DNA from: Undaria pinnatifida
Taxonomy: Eukaryota; Sar; Phaeophyceae; Laminariales; Alariaceae
Assembly: GCA_012845835.1 (NCBI GenBank)
Contig: JABAKD010000009.1
Coordinates: 11,461,785-11,525,784 of the forward strand
Length of the DNA: 64,000 nt
Direction of reading: 5' to 3'
In this document: in pieces, positions 22,094 to 34,739 of the stretch
How positions within the stretch are numbered: the first letter of the stretch is position 1
How the letters are laid out: each line of letters begins with the position of its first letter
Program-made: the position numbers and the translations under genes
The notes under the pieces: generated by a model
The model's input: only the letters and a program-made list of their open reading frames with translations
Told to the model about the DNA's origin: nothing
The model's database searches: none

Positions 22094-23356
22094 GCCCTAT
22101 GCCCTTGTGCTCACCCAGCAGCAGCACAGGACGATGCACACAAACAACAAGTACAGCACAGGAACAGCAGTAGGTTTCTCGTGCAAAATGCGGGGGAATG
22201 GCCCCCACAAAGGCAGTAAAAAACTAATAAGCGCTCGTCACGGCTTGGTCTCGAGCGCGGCCCACTGATTCCCTGTACACGCAGTCCTCGAGGTGACTCT
22301 CTACTCGTACTTTATATACTACTGTGGCGATGGTGAGCGGGCGATGAAACCCAGTCTCCCCCCCCGCAAGTGGAGTCGAATCGAAGAAGGGTGTTCCACA
22401 TAGTACAGCGGACAGGTGCAGGTGGGAATTATTATCAACTACCCCCGCAGTGTTTTTCTGCACGCATGTGATTGGCTGGCGGGCTGTCCAAGCACGTTTG
22501 TATGCGCTCTGTTGCACTACATGACCGCCGCCCGCTGCCACAGTTTGAGCATCCAATCGTAGGGGGAGCAAACCACGACGTTGAACATGGAACGGGGGGG
22601 GCTGCAGTTTATCTGGTGTGCATGGTCGGTGGCAAGTCGGCACTACGTGCCAGTGACAAAAAAGCAAAGCAGCAGTTAGTACCAGGTATCAACCTACTCT
22701 TAAACATAATGCATATTTGGGTTTTGTTCTCAATACTAATTGGTATTTATATTTCCGGTCATGACTGAGTTAATCGGCAGACGGATGTTTTACGAGTATA
22801 TCAATAGAAGGCTTTCGTAGAAGATGTATATTGTTACAAGGGCTCCGGGTAGGGCAGGGCGGCACTTCGACTTGTTCGATTCAATATTCGATAGAGAGTA
22901 AAAACCGTTACCACGCGACACATACATAGTCTACGCGTGTAGAACGTAAAGTAATGCCAAGAGGTTGATATAGACTAACAGTGGACTACTTACTACTTAT
23001 TTTGTCGTTTCCTCCGTTTCTCCGTTTCTTGCGTGAATCCGATTCTGAGCTTCATATATATTTGTGGAAGAGTCGTGGTGCCGGGAAGGTGTGAGGGAGG
23101 GGACGCAAGGGTATCAGCTTCGCTTGGAGACAGCACCGGTTCTTCTTTGTAGATTTCTTTTGACTGGCGTTGAGCTATGAGAAGCTCGAGGAGACAGGAA
23201 AGGAGGAGGAGTGAGAGCATGGGGGTGGGGTGAGACTCACAGAGGTCGCTTCACCGCTGCTGTACTCTCTTCTGGACCTTTACCTATGGAACGTACAAGG
23301 AACGTTCTCCTAGATGTTCTATATTCCCATGAGCGCTTAACGCGCTTACTTCTATC
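22094..23356. other. Upstream region of the golgin gene; no gene seen
   Basis: Holds the presumed golgin promoter, though no clear core promoter element is visible. It contains TACCWGGTA at 22,679. No supported coding exon on either strand. Confidence 0.5.
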
Positions 23357-23361
23357 TATCT

Positions 23362-23543
23362 TGTCCAGAGGAGGAACGTTCCATTACCGAGAACGCTTTT
23401 GTGGTACAAGCTAGCTAGATTCTACGGGTTATCTTCTCCACTAAGAATATTTCGTTTAAGAGAATCTTCTTGTGGTCAATAGGCCATGACTCTGCGGGCT
23501 ATCTTACCGAATCTATTGCTAGCTATACTGACACTCTCTTACA
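23362..23543 (-). repeat. 3' LTR of element 1
   Basis: Outer end is fixed by the TATCT duplication and a TG start on plus; inner end by TTACA|TTAGCCC beside the polypurine tract. The last 20 bases match the stub at 30,705-30,724 (19 of 20). Confidence 0.65.
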
Positions 23544-25189
23544 TTAGCCCACCCTGAATGATCGTATATGCAGACCTCAAGACGGTCGAAGGGTGACGAC
23601 AAAGTTCATCCTAAAAGACCGGGAAAGGGAGTCGAAGATGCGGCTATTCGAAACAAAGGCATGAGGCCATAGATTACCCCACCTCGTAATGAGGCCTAAA
23701 CATCCAGGATAGGGCCATTCACTAAAAAAACAAATCGGTGAAAGAAAGACCATAACAAGATAGAGGAAGGCGGAAAGCCCAGAACAGGGCAACCTATGTA
23801 AAGCAACCGAAACTGGAAACGAACAAGGAAAATTGAAGACGAAGCGAAGATAGCAAATAAAGACAAAATCGAAGCGAAGACAAAGGGAAAGACAGAAAAC
23901 ATATTACCGGAGTGATCTATGTGGGACCCAGGGAGGAGCAAACGGGGAGTCGTTCGCCGTATAGGGTCGATTATGCGAAAGCTTGCAAAGGAATATCACC
24001 CAAATTCGAAAGTATACATGACCAGGAGGCATTACACGTAGCCGTGCGGCCAAGGCCCGAAGGAAATGGAAAAGCACGTAAGGCAAAAAGAACGCAGATA
24101 GGTTGCCGTAAGGCTCGATGAAAGTAAGGGGCTGCTAGGACCACTTGGTCCAGCGAACAACGTGGCGCCTTGGGAGGCCTGTTTGCGCTGGGAACAATAC
24201 CGGCATACGTAGCAAGGTAACTCAACCAACACGAACAAAAAGTCAGAGTAGCCAAATAGGTACGCAAGTGGATCGACTTAGTTTGTCCAACGCAGAAAAA
24301 AATGTCAGCGGCGCTTAGCGACGGAGTTAGCAAGCCAAAACAACGCCTACAGGGGGCCGACTGACGCGTCATATAGCGTAGAATGGCAACGCAACGTGTA
24401 CACCCTAAAAAAAAAAGAAACGAAAAGGCACATAAAAGGGGAGAGCATAATTACCGCCGTGATTGGGAAGTTCACGGGAACCTGAGCACAGTTCCAGGGG
24501 ATCAACCGTGGCAGGAATATGATTACCGAGAATTCGGCGGCCTTGCGGGGCGGCAAGAGCTACCGAGACCCAAACACGAAGAAAACACGAAGAAAAAAAA
24601 AAAGCATGGCTGGTATTTCGGTGGTCTTGCGAGTCTGCAAGGCTACCGGGGCCCTACTTCGCAAAGTGCGGAGAAAAAACGATGAAGCCTAGAGCTCGGC
24701 GATGCCGTCAGGGCAAAGCGGCACCGGCGGCGGTCAGGATACAACACAAAGGTCGAGCGCCAAGGGGCAAAATCACCTAGTATCGGCGGAGGGATCGTGA
24801 AGTACAAACACAAATGAAAAAAAAACAGATGACCACGGTTCGGAAGCCTGAACGAAACGAGACTAGCGGAGGCCGAGGTGGTAGAGAGAAAACCAAAAAA
24901 AAAAAAGAGAGGGGGAGGAACACCTTAACACACCCTAGGTACGAGACGGTCCTGGTTCAATAGCCATCACAGAGTGGGGCAAAGGAAGACCGGGTCGTCA
25001 GACGGACGTACCAAAAATACTGCATACTGCAGAAAATTATAAATACCGCTCTACCACCACGAGTTGTCAGCCGTCACGGAGTGGGAAAGGTGGAATCGAT
25101 GGTGGTAAGAAAAAGAGACAAACGCTGGCATGAAAAACAAACCAAGAGCGGACGTATTACGAGGGACACCACTATGTTCAAACCAAATC

Positions 25190-25430
25190 CAAAACCTGAT
25201 GACGGTTGCAGGCTAACCACGAGAAGACATGACGAAAAACCACTCTAGGTCGGAAGGATGACCACGATAAAATACCACTAAAGTTAATGCAGGTTGAAGG
25301 CTGACTATGAAGAATCATTCCCAAAGCTACTGTAGGTGCAAGGCCTAACCATGAGGTAGTACTCTCAAAACTGTTGTAGAAGGCTGACCGTGAAGAACTA
25401 ATCCCAAAACTACTGTAGAATCACCAAAAA
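25190..25430. repeat. Diverged ~55-base tandem repeats in the element 1 trailer
   Basis: Four to five units share GCAGG..GAAGGCTGACYATGAAGAA and an AAACTACTGTAGG-like core. Non-coding trailer between the integrase frame and the 3' LTR. Confidence 0.55.
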
Positions 25431-25599
25431 CAGATAAACACCGGAAACTAACCAAGGGAGGAAGTTGGAACGGTAGGGGCACCGCGGGACGCATCAGAGT
25501 TCCGTAGCACCCCACGGGATAGGCTCCCATGCCCATGGCGTTCAAGACACCACGATCCGGAGACGGCGTTCCGTGCGGTAGTGTAGCGAGCTGGCTGGA

Positions 25600-26800
25600 G
25601 GTCGATCTTAATCGGGCCGGGGTCGTCCAGGAACCTGATGTTGTAGGAACTACCCGGGGAAGGATCCGGGGGGTGTCGCGAAGCGACGTCCGATGGCGCG
25701 CGGTGATCTTGCCTAGCGACCAGAGGCCCTCACGTGCCTTGTACCAGACGTGTGCCCCGGAGGGGCGGGTGGAGTTGCTGAAACTGCGAAGCCAAAGATA
25801 GCGGGGAACCAGGGTGTAGCCGGGGGCGAGAAAAAGTTGGCCTTGAGATCGGAAGAGCTAGCGGTGTGCGGCGCCGATGCGCATCTGGCGGTAGAGGCGG
25901 TTGGTCTGACGGTGTTGTATCGGCGTTCCGGACCAGTAGAGTGAGATATGGCGCCTGAAGTGTTGGAGGTCAAGCTCGCGTTCCCACGAGGGGCTGAGGA
26001 GCCCGGTCCAGTGGGTCTCGTATAGGACGGCGATGAACCCGCCGCGTCCGCGTACGAGTTGGTGGCCGGTGATCTGCTCAACCTCGAGACGCTCCGGTGG
26101 TGGTGTGACATCGTCGAGGGTGACGTGGTAGGGGGGAAACTTAGTATCGGAAGCTGTGAGGAGGTATGTTGTGAGGTCCGCGGGTAGGTGCCTGGGTATG
26201 TCGCTGGTGTCGTCGGGGTTGTGGCAGGGCTTGCATTGTTCGACGGAGACGCGTGGTTTGGAGTCCAGTCCCGGAAGGTCTGAAGGGAGATCGAGGAGGA
26301 GCAGCTTGTCTTGTAGGAAGCGGTTGTCGGGGGTGTCGGAGGAGGCAGTCGGGCCTACCGCGAGAATCTTGAAAGATCCGTTCCAGTTCAACGAGAGCTT
26401 CGTCTTCAGAACGGTTGCGTCGGTGCCCTTCTTGACATCCTGACGAATAGTAGAGGCGGAGTTGTAGACCCCGGCCCAGTTGCCAACGGAGAAAGGGGGG
26501 GAGGCGAGAAGAGCGGTCATGATGGGCGCGTTGCGGCGTTGTAGACGCGAGACGGTGAGTCGGTGGAGCTCGCGGACGAGGGAGTAGGCGCGTTGTTGCC
26601 GATCGGTGGCAAGGTGGATGTAGACCAGGTGGTCGCGATCCAGGCTCTGGTGACCGCCGATGTTTTCGGGTTCGAAAACCGAGAGCGGGAGGCGGGGTAG
26701 GTGGCTGATGTGGATCTCGTTGGGCGCAAATCCGGTGGCGACGTTGACAGAGTTGTTGTAGGCCGCCGACACGTGCGGCAGTAGCACGTCCCAGTCGGTT
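25600..26800 (-). pseudogene. Element 1 integrase C-terminus, chromodomain and extra module
   Basis: The frame at 25,858-26,787 begins downstream of the integrase core with AAYNNSVNVATGFAPNEIH (the usual segment after the catalytic Glu). It continues through a linker to a chromodomain at about 25,935-26,089 (LEVEQITGHQLV, then HWTGLLSPSWERE, ending LYW). After a frame change, a further conserved module with GAHVWYKAREGLWSLGKI lies near 25,705-25,760, also present in element 2. A TAA at about 26,803 splits this part from the core. Confidence 0.75.
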
Positions 26801-26809
26801 TACTTCTCG

Positions 26810-28113
26810 TTGCCAACCATGGAGAGCATCTGGGCCATAACATGGTTGGCCCGCTCGACGCCGCCGTTGGTGCAGGGGTGATAGGCGCTGGCGTTGACCT
26901 TGCGGATGCCAACGCGGTTGTAGACGATGTTCGCCAGCTTGGAGGTGAATTGTTGACCATTGTCGGAGAGGCGCGTCACCGGGCACCCCTAGAGAGGGAT
27001 GTACTCGTTGAGCAGGATGTAGGCAGTTCCGGCGGCTGTGAAGTTCTCTGCTGAGACATCGTACATGTCGGCCCGGCGGCTGAAACGGTCTGTAAATAAA
27101 AGGATGTACACGTTCCCGCGCGGTGTGAGAGGTAGGGGCCCGAAGTAGTCGACGCTGACGGTGATACCAGGGCCGTCGGGTAAAGGGAGGGAAAGGGTCG
27201 GCCAGCGAATGGTGTGTCGGGAGGTTTTGGGCGCCTGGCAGTGAAGGCAGTGGCGGATCCACCAGCGGGCGGAGACGTCCATGCCGATCCACCAGTAAAA
27301 CCGTGCCAGCATGCTAATCGTCCGGGTATCTCCAAGGTGTAGGAAGGTGTCGGCGTGGCATGTGCTCAGCACCCAGGCGCGCATCAGCATTGGAACGTAG
27401 ACGCGGGGGGAATAGGGTGCGGGTGGCGGGAGGCTGTTCCCAGGTTGGGATGTGGGCGGTCGTTGGACCAGGAGGGCTGTTTTGTCGTCAGTGCGGTGGA
27501 GTCTGCTTTTGGTGGCAAGAGCAAGGACGTCGGCGAGTAGTGGGCGCTGGGCCGAGAGGATGAAATCCAAGAGGTCAGCCGGCGGCGCAGAAGGGGGGTC
27601 CAACGATAGGAAGCGGATGGCGGCGTAGCACACGGGCTCTGTGCGTTGTTCGCTCGCCCAGTCTTTGTAAGTGTAGCGCTCAACACGGGCGAGGAGGTGG
27701 GGGTCGTCGTTGAGTTCAACAACAGGATTCGGGGGCAGAAGCGTCGGTGTTGATGGGGACGTCGGAGAAGACGTCGAATGAGGGGTCGGTCTTAGTGGGG
27801 TTGGTGCGGGTGACGCGGGCGGCGTGGAGGCGGCAGCTGGAGGCGTTGTCGTCGGAGGAAGCCTTGGCTGGGCCCCGGTCGGGGGCGTGGGCGGTCGACG
27901 GGTGGATGTAGGTCTTCTGGATACGGCTGGTTGCGGACGGCGTCCGAATCCATTTTCTGCGGTAGGTCGGGGGTTTTCCGCGGCGGCGGCGGCGCGATGG
28001 CGGGTCCGAGAAGAGATCAAACCCGAAGGCGGTGGTTCCGTGACGCCAATGGTGGACAGCGGGGAGACGACGGGTGGCCTGGAAGCCAAGCCAGGAGAAG
28101 CGCCGGTGTTCAC
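26810..28113 (-). pseudogene. Element 1 integrase core and zinc-binding region
   Basis: The zinc-binding region (HADTFLHLG to HCLHC) lies at about 27,240-27,361. The first catalytic Asp is in SVDYFGPLP, the second in a SDNG motif past a TAG at 26,989-26,991 (where element 2 has Trp), and the Glu is in GGVERANH near 26,850. N-terminal to it is a proline-rich linker. Confidence 0.8.
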
Positions 28114-28289
28114 GGCGGCATTCTCGGGGTTGACGAGCGGCCTGGTGGTGGAGTCGCGGGTCGGAATAGGCCCGACGAAGTTATTGGGGGTGCCGAGGTG
28201 CTCTATGCGTGATCCCCGTAGGCGGAAATCGCCATGGTCGTCGTCGGTGAAGGGAAGAGGCTGGGTTGTTGGAATGGGTCTTGGAAGGG

Positions 28290-29818
28290 GGGGTCACGAG
28301 CCCACCCAAGCCGATACCCGGTGTAGCCGGCTCGTTCGGTGCGAAGCCGCAGGGGCGGATGAGGTAGATGCCAACAGTGTCGGGGCCAGTGAGGCGGTTG
28401 CGTTCGGTGCGGTCGGCGTCGGTGGCTGGTTGTGGTAGGCGAGAAAGGAAGTCGGCGTTGCCGTTGGCCGTACCTTTGCGGTACTCCAGTGTGCAGTTGT
28501 AAGCCGAAAAGAACTCGAGCCAGCCCCGGACGCGAGCATTGTGCTCGCCAACCTTGGCGATGTTCTCGAGTGCCTTGTGGTCCGAATATATTTGGAAACG
28601 GGTGGATCACAGATGCCCGCGTAGTCGCTTGATCGCCCAGACGATGCTGCCGGCCTCGAGGTCAAGGGGTGTCCATGAACGTTCGGAGTCCAGAGTGGCG
28701 CGGCTGATGTAGATGATGGGGCGGACGGAGCCGTCAGATTTTTCTTGCTCGAGAGTCGATCCAAAGCCGTCGAGGCTAGCGTCGCAGTAGAGGTGGAAAG
28801 GGCGGGAGTTGTTGGCGACGGCGTCCTAGTCAGGGTAGACGAGGATCGGTGGCTCGGTATGTTCGTGGAGGATGGCGCGGATGGTGGCTTTCATGGCGGG
28901 GGTGCAAGTCGAAGGTGGCGCCCTGCTTAAGTAGAGCATTGATGGGGCGAAGACGTCTGGAAAGGTTTGGTAGAAACTTGCCGCAGTAGTTGATGCCTCC
29001 GAGGAGTGATCGCACCTGTTTCTTGTCGGTGGGCATGGGTATTCTGGTGAGGGCGGCGACCTTGTCGGAGTTGGGGCTGTAGCCGCCAGCGGAGACGGTG
29101 CGCCCCAGGAAGTCGGCGGTTGTGGCGCCATTTTTGGACTTGGAGGGAGAAAGTTTGAGGTGGTGCTTACGGAGGCGACAAAAAGGGCTCGGATGTTGGC
29201 GACGTGGTCGGTGGGGTCAGGGTCGAAGACGATGATGTCGTCGAGGTACGCGGCGACGCGTTCCAAGCCTTTGATGACCTCGTTGATGATCTTAACGAAC
29301 CAACCAGGGGAGGCACTGCTGCCTTGCGGCATCATAAGCCACTCGAAGAGCCGGGCTGGCGTGCAAAACGCCGCTAAAGGGATGGTATTCTTGTCGGTGG
29401 TGATTTGGTGGAACAAGGAGACCAAGTCGAGAAGGGAGAAAATGCGCCCTTTTCCTAAAGAATCGAGGATCTCGTCAACGCGGGGGACGGGAAGCTGTCC
29501 GGGGGAGCTGATGGCGTTCAGCTTTTTATAGTTGATGGTGATGCGGACACCGCCGTCCTTCTTCGGGATGGCGATCATGGGGCTGGAGTAAGGTGAGGTC
29601 AAATGCTGGATCAAGCCCGCGGTCAGGTACTTGTCGACTACGGCGTTGGCCTTTTTGGCAAGGATGGCGTTGATCCTGTACGGGCGGGAGGTAACTGGTT
29701 CGCTGTGCGGAGGTACGGTGATCTTAAACGGCATCAATGAGCACGAGCCGAAGTCGGTCTTGGAGGTGGAGAAGACGTCCGGAAACTCGCAGAGGACATC
29801 TCCCAGGCTGTCGATCAC
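28290..29818 (-). pseudogene. Element 1 reverse transcriptase and RNase H
   Basis: The reverse transcriptase runs from 29,818. It shows YSSPMIAIPKKDGGVRITIN, LLDLVSLFHQ (first catalytic Asp) and AAYLDDIIVF (YLDD). The frame breaks near 29,170; the connection domain (TDKKQVRSLLGGINYCGKFL) is in the frame at 28,830-29,036. RNase H follows with HLYCDASLDGFGS and IYSDHKALENIA. Stops interrupt it at 28,827-28,829 (TAG) and near 28,604 (TGA), both at positions where Trp is expected. Confidence 0.85.
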
Positions 29819-30178
29819 CGATGGAGACCATCCGGAACCGTGGAGGTCGAAGATGATGTCGCGCAGATGCGGCGGCAGACGGTCTCAGAGGTTGAGAAAG
29901 CTAGTTCGTTGATCGGCGTCGAGGCGTGCAAGGAGTTGTGGGCACGGGGCTGTCGGTGGGACGTGGGGATCGGCTGGTGGGGGGTTCTCGCTCGCCACAG
30001 GGATGTTGTCGTGTAGGGCATGTACGCCCGGCGTAGGCGGCGGGGCTGGGGGGTCCAAGGAAGGGTGCCCAAGGGTGGCTAGTGGTACTTGCATCAGCGG
30101 GGAGAGGGGGGTTCAGAGGAGGTCGCCCGGTTCAGGATCGGTTGAACCCGACAATGGGATAGTGTGGTGTCCGGAAAA

Positions 30179-30704
30179 TTACCGTGTCGGGGAGGAGATC
30201 CTCGCGGGGGAGCATGTTGACCATGTAATGCCCGATAAACGCCGGGGCGCCTGACTGGCGCACGAGGTTGACCTTGACGAGCTTCGGCGAGGAGGAAAGC
30301 GAAATAACTTTGGTGCCGGCAAACCGGAGGTGGTAGACGTCGTCGGGGTATCGGTCGTCGGGAATGAAGGTGGAGGCCCCGTTGGGGTCGTGGTGGTGCA
30401 GATAAAGTTCGCCACGGGTCGGTTGAGGGGGCTGGTGTGCAGCTGGGGCTCTCGCGGGAGCGTGGTATACGAGCGTCGCTCGAAGCGCATCCAGCTATCT
30501 CGCCCCAAGAGGATGGGGTGCTGCATACTGCCAGGGCGGCGGTGGGAGTTTGGTGGTGCTTAAACTGGATGCTTGAGCGGATGGAAACGGAGGTGGAGAG
30601 GGAAGTCGAAGTTCCGAAACTTCCCCATGAACGAGGTGAACTATGTCGTTCGCACTCATCCGTTGCTGAGCGGAAGGCCTTCAGTTGTTCCACGGCGGCG
30701 GCGG
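30179..30704 (-). pseudogene. Element 1 protease remnant
   Basis: The motif HPILLGRDSWMRF (about 30,480-30,526) is the end of a retroviral-type aspartic protease. A TAA at about 30,560 lies just upstream and no DTGA active-site motif remains readable. The fusion to the LTR stub at 30,704 removes everything further 5'. Confidence 0.55.
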
Positions 30705-30937
30705 TATACTGACACTCTATTACATATCTCGATCGGATGAATCCGAGCCCACGCAGACTGACCCTCTGGTCTGGCCACGAAGAGACGTTTCGAGTGCATT
30801 TCTTGACGTTTCGACTCAACCAAGTATCCAGGGCCAACAAAGGGATGGCCAAATGTTTGCTGCATGTTCTCTACGTAGCAACTGACAGACGCGCACTGAG
30901 CCAGCTTCTTCTACTACATGCATGATACGATAATATA

Positions 30938-31045
30938 ATACGCGCGATCGGAGTATCACACACGCAGCTTGCAAAGATGAGTTTCGACAAGAAATCTTCG
31001 ATCTCACAGCAGCTAGCTGGAGCGGATTTTTATTTTCATAATATC
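30938..31045 (-). repeat. Short dispersed repeat R3, copy 2
   Basis: Shares TACGCGCGATCGGAGTATCA and GATCTCACAGC with 34,226-34,335, and the A-rich end with 18,265-18,340. Confidence 0.8.
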
Positions 31046-31377
31046 TAGATCCGAGGCTCGCAGACTGACTGTGTCTGTGTGTATAGTGATCGTGGAGAGA
31101 CTTGCTGACGGTATTTTCTAGGCGTGAAACACGGTGTCGCTGCCTTCGCATTCAATTCCTCGAATGCTATTATAATTATGCTGCTACTTGTTGCTGTAGA
31201 CCACTCTCGTCTGGTCGATGGAATATTAGTAGTACGCGATAGCACTGAACAAATAATTTGGTAGTTAAGAATTTCAGGCTCGTTCGAGTTTTAGACGGAA
31301 GAATAGACATAAAATTCCTGGTATGGCCTTTTTGTCTGATTGCTGGTCGCTCATTGGCCGTAGATCGTACCGTCATC

Positions 31378-31960
31378 TGGGGACGACAGGGTCTATTCCC
31401 AGAATCATAATCCATTCACATATATACAACTCCGACATCCCGGGAATGAACACGGATATATCACCAGGATTGATTCCTCCCCGCACAGTGTGGAAATCCC
31501 CAATGCCACCGACCGGTTGATCTCTTATTGGCTGGGGTTCGTATGTTATAGAGCCAGCTCCACCCGGAGACGATAGGGTCTCATCCCCGGTCCAGGGTTC
31601 ATTCCATTTGGCTAAAAATTAGACAAACGGGAAAAAAAACGAGTTCTCTCTGGTCGACACCGCCCCAAACGGTATGGAAACCCCAGTTCCATTGGCTAGA
31701 ATCGCTGATTGGTTCGAGCTCCACAGCGGCCCCCCACCCTAGTAGGAGGATGATAGAGGCTCACCAACCGATGGGAGGCAGTTCCGTCGCACACGGGGGA
31801 GATAGGGCCCCATCTCCGGTTCAGAAATCCTCCGAATCTCTACAGCCCCAGCAACGCGGGAACTATAACGATGATCTCCCGGGTCGATACACCTCCCCGC
31901 ACGGCCTGTCAACCCCGACTCCATCGACTTATTTCTCGTGATTGGCTGGTAGGCTTTGAC
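31378..31960. repeat. Three diverged ~190-base tandem units
   Basis: Each unit starts with a GGAGAYGATAGGGTCTCATCC-like segment and later has CCGCAC..TGTGGAAACCCC and GATTGGCTGG. Units begin near 31,378, 31,562 and 31,793. Confidence 0.6.
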
Positions 31961-32449
31961 CGAATAATCTCAAAATTATTTCGACCGAGTGTTGTTTTCT
32001 CGCACACTTCTCGCATACGGCAAACATTTGCAAGGCGAGCGCAGTTCAATGAGTTATTTTCATGATAGGTCGCACAAAAAAGCGATTTTGAGCCTATATT
32101 TGGCGTGCCGAGCAGGCACGCTCAAAACGAGGATCAGAAACACTTGAACATCAACAACAGCACCAAACGCAGTATAAATGGACGAACTAGAGCCATTTTT
32201 ATGAAGGATTCAGGACCTCCCGGTTATAAGCTCATTTAATTTCACACAAACATGGAGTGTTCAAAGAAAAACGACATAATAATATGTGGAACTAAGACTG
32301 GCACGGCTCGAGCATAATAACCAACCGTGGACAGAAGCCTGAAATTAGGCAAAAGCAGTGCGTATTTGACTCACTGGCGTAATGGTCGAATAATCACGGA
32401 ATACTTGCTGTGCCCGAATAACCACCTCCTTGTTGCTAATGCGGCACCG

Positions 32450-32625
32450 AAAAAAATCGCTGAAAATTCCGATTTCATTCGCTTATTGGGTCAGAAACCT
32501 AAGCTCGCTAATATTTTTGCGGTTTTTCTTGCATGAAAAAGATCGCTGAAAATTCCGATTTCATTCGCTTATGGGTCAGAAACCTAAGCTCGCTAATATT
32601 TTCGCGGGTTTTCTTGCATACTACT
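32450..32625 (+). repeat. Tandem duplication of an ~86-base unit
   Basis: Two copies of ATCGCTGAAAATTCCGATTT...CTAAGCTCGCTAATATTTT with few differences. Confidence 0.9.
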
Positions 32626-34225
32626 CGCGTAGGGCAAAAAATTGTCATGCGACCGCAATTCGTACCAACCGCTCGACCTTGGGATGAATCTATGCAGATG
32701 GTGCCCAGAGCGTCACGATAAAGTCATTCGAGACAAAAGAAGAGCGGTCAAATCGCCATGTCTCGGCATACTAACAGCCATATATATTGCCCACAACAGA
32801 TAAGAGCAATGAGCGCCTGCTTCGGCTTGACACAGGGTGATCTTGAATCGGAATATAATACCCTTTTTTTTCTCTTCTCTGTCTTTCTATTCTTTCATTT
32901 TTTCTAATTGACTTGCATATGACGTTCGTATGCGTAGTGATAGGTACCACGAGATATTTGTGCAGAACATCCCTATTTTTTATGACACTGCTATATCGTC
33001 GATTGCTGTGGCGCACAGGAGATATTGTCAAGAAGATCCTTAGTACTCTGTACCATCGGTTAATTCCTGGCGAACACAAGACGGCATTTTCAAGAAGATC
33101 CCTGCATTTTATTATACTGTCATCAATCGATTGCTGACGCACACGATGTATTGACCAGCAACAACCAACAGTCAGTAGCCAGCGCAATTCTTGCAACCAC
33201 ACAACAAAGCGTTCGAAACAATACTACCTTGATAATCACACCTGCCTTTAGAAGTGCATCCACGTTTCGTTTGTTGTGGGGATAAATATATATGGAATTA
33301 GTGTGGGATATTCAATTTGCGGTCCTGAAAGATGGATGGTGGATCGTGGACCAGTATATACGGAATGACTCTTTGGAGCGGCGATGAAAAAGACTGACAA
33401 AACATTGTTTCTTGTACTGCGATTTTTAAAAGCGACTCCGTTCGTTGTGTTTATTTTCTATTTTTTTCATGGTCTGGCCTGTTTTGTTGTGTCCTCGTAC
33501 CCGATCCGCTAGCATTTCACTTGCTTTATGCCTTGATTAATTGCGATTGTTTGGTTTACTCTGTCTCACAGTCTGTGACCATATAACAATAAGTTGTATC
33601 TCTCTAGGATGAAGAATCAGCACGGACAACGGGTGTAATGATGTCGTTGGGTGGGGAAAGGCTCCCCTCGAAGACAACGAACGCTCGAACAAAGGTATTT
33701 GACCTTGAAATCCGATATCGAAAAGCAACGACACAGCAGTCAGTCGTACGGTGTGTACAATAGGCCAAACGCTTCGAGGTATGACCATGAAAAAAGTGTG
33801 GTGGGGACGAGATAAGAAACCAATCAATTTGGAAATGATGTCAACTTGGAAATAAATATTTTCCAATATGTTTTTTTCGTTCAAGCTCGGCATATGCCAA
33901 GATCCAAGAATAGCTCTGCATATGCGTAAACCGCCCAAAATACAACATTTTGCGCACTTCTTGCTTGTCTCGCTCAGCCCACGCACCCGATCCCGGCCAG
34001 ATGCGGAACGGATACGGCAGAGCGAGGGGGGTTGGAGCCGCCCCCCGAAGACGGCCCTCGAATGAAGCTATTTGACCGAGAATTCCAGTTCGGAGAATCG
34101 CATACTGAGGCCGAGACGAAAAAAACTCCTGACCGAATCCCCCCCAAAAAGAATAATCATATAATGATAGCTACAATGTAGTTGCAAGGGGAGTCGCCGA
34201 CCTATATCCTTAATGAGGACACACA

Positions 34226-34335
34226 ACCCGTAATACGCGCGATCGGAGTATCACACACAGCTTGCAAAGATATGATTCGACAAAATATTCGATCTCACAG
34301 CTGGAGTGTATTTTTTATTTTTATAATATATCTTT
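34226..34335 (-). repeat. Short dispersed repeat R3, copy 3
   Basis: Directly abuts the T-arm end of the TRIM-like fragment at 34,338-34,486, so the two may form one composite element here. Confidence 0.75.
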
Positions 34336-34337
34336 TG

Positions 34338-34486
34338 TGGATGGTGGGATTCGAACCCACGACCCAAAAACCGATGGTTTGTCGACGACATTGTTAAGGT
34401 ATTATTTAATAGTGGGGTATAGGTCCGTTTGACCACTTGCAAAAGGTTAACCAATAGCTTACCTAAACTAAGCTTTATATGTTAAA
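34338..34486 (-). mobile_element. TRIM-like fragment A: LTR, primer site and T-arm
   Basis: In minus orientation: an LTR-like segment with GCTTAGTTTAGGTAAGC, ending TACCTTAACA, then GTCGTCGACA, then a T-arm GTGGGTTCGAATCCCAC (34,344-34,360). The remaining internal part is replaced by repeat R3. Confidence 0.6.
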
Positions 34487-34739
34487 ATACGGGCTCGAAA
34501 GGCCTGTAATTATGCGAATTTAGATCATTTGGATGGGTTTCGTATGATAATGTTGGCGGTTAATATTTAGGATAGTTAGGAAATAGATCGGAGGCACGTG
34601 CCTCCGATCTCAGAAGCCAGGCTCCGGTGGAATCGAACAAACCTGCGTCTCTACGAAGGTTAAGAAAGTGAGTACTCTCCTAGGACCTGCTCAATTGGCA
34701 GACCTGCAGGAGACACTCTGTGTCTCCGCTCAATATCCT

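Larger units (their letters stand above)
23362..30724 (-). mobile_element. Ty3/gypsy chromodomain retrotransposon, decayed (element 1)
   Basis: Flanked by the direct repeat TATCT (23,357-23,361 and 30,725-30,729), the 5-base target duplication of this class. The left end is a complete 3' LTR (about 23,362-23,543, TG...CA in element orientation), followed inside by a purine-rich AGGGTGGGCT. The right end keeps only the first 20 bases of the 5' LTR (30,705-30,724), fused directly to coding sequence, so the rest of the LTR, the primer site and gag are gone. Order on the minus strand: protease, reverse transcriptase, RNase H, integrase, chromodomain, extra C-terminal module. Several in-frame stops and shifts make it non-autonomous. 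Confidence 0.85.
30730..34225. other. Non-coding region with diverged repeats
   Basis: No supported genes. It contains R3 copy 2 (30,938-31,045), three diverged units at 31,378-31,960, a tandem pair at 32,450-32,625 and otherwise plain A+T-richer DNA. Two-base indels and lack of codon structure argue against coding. Confidence 0.6.
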
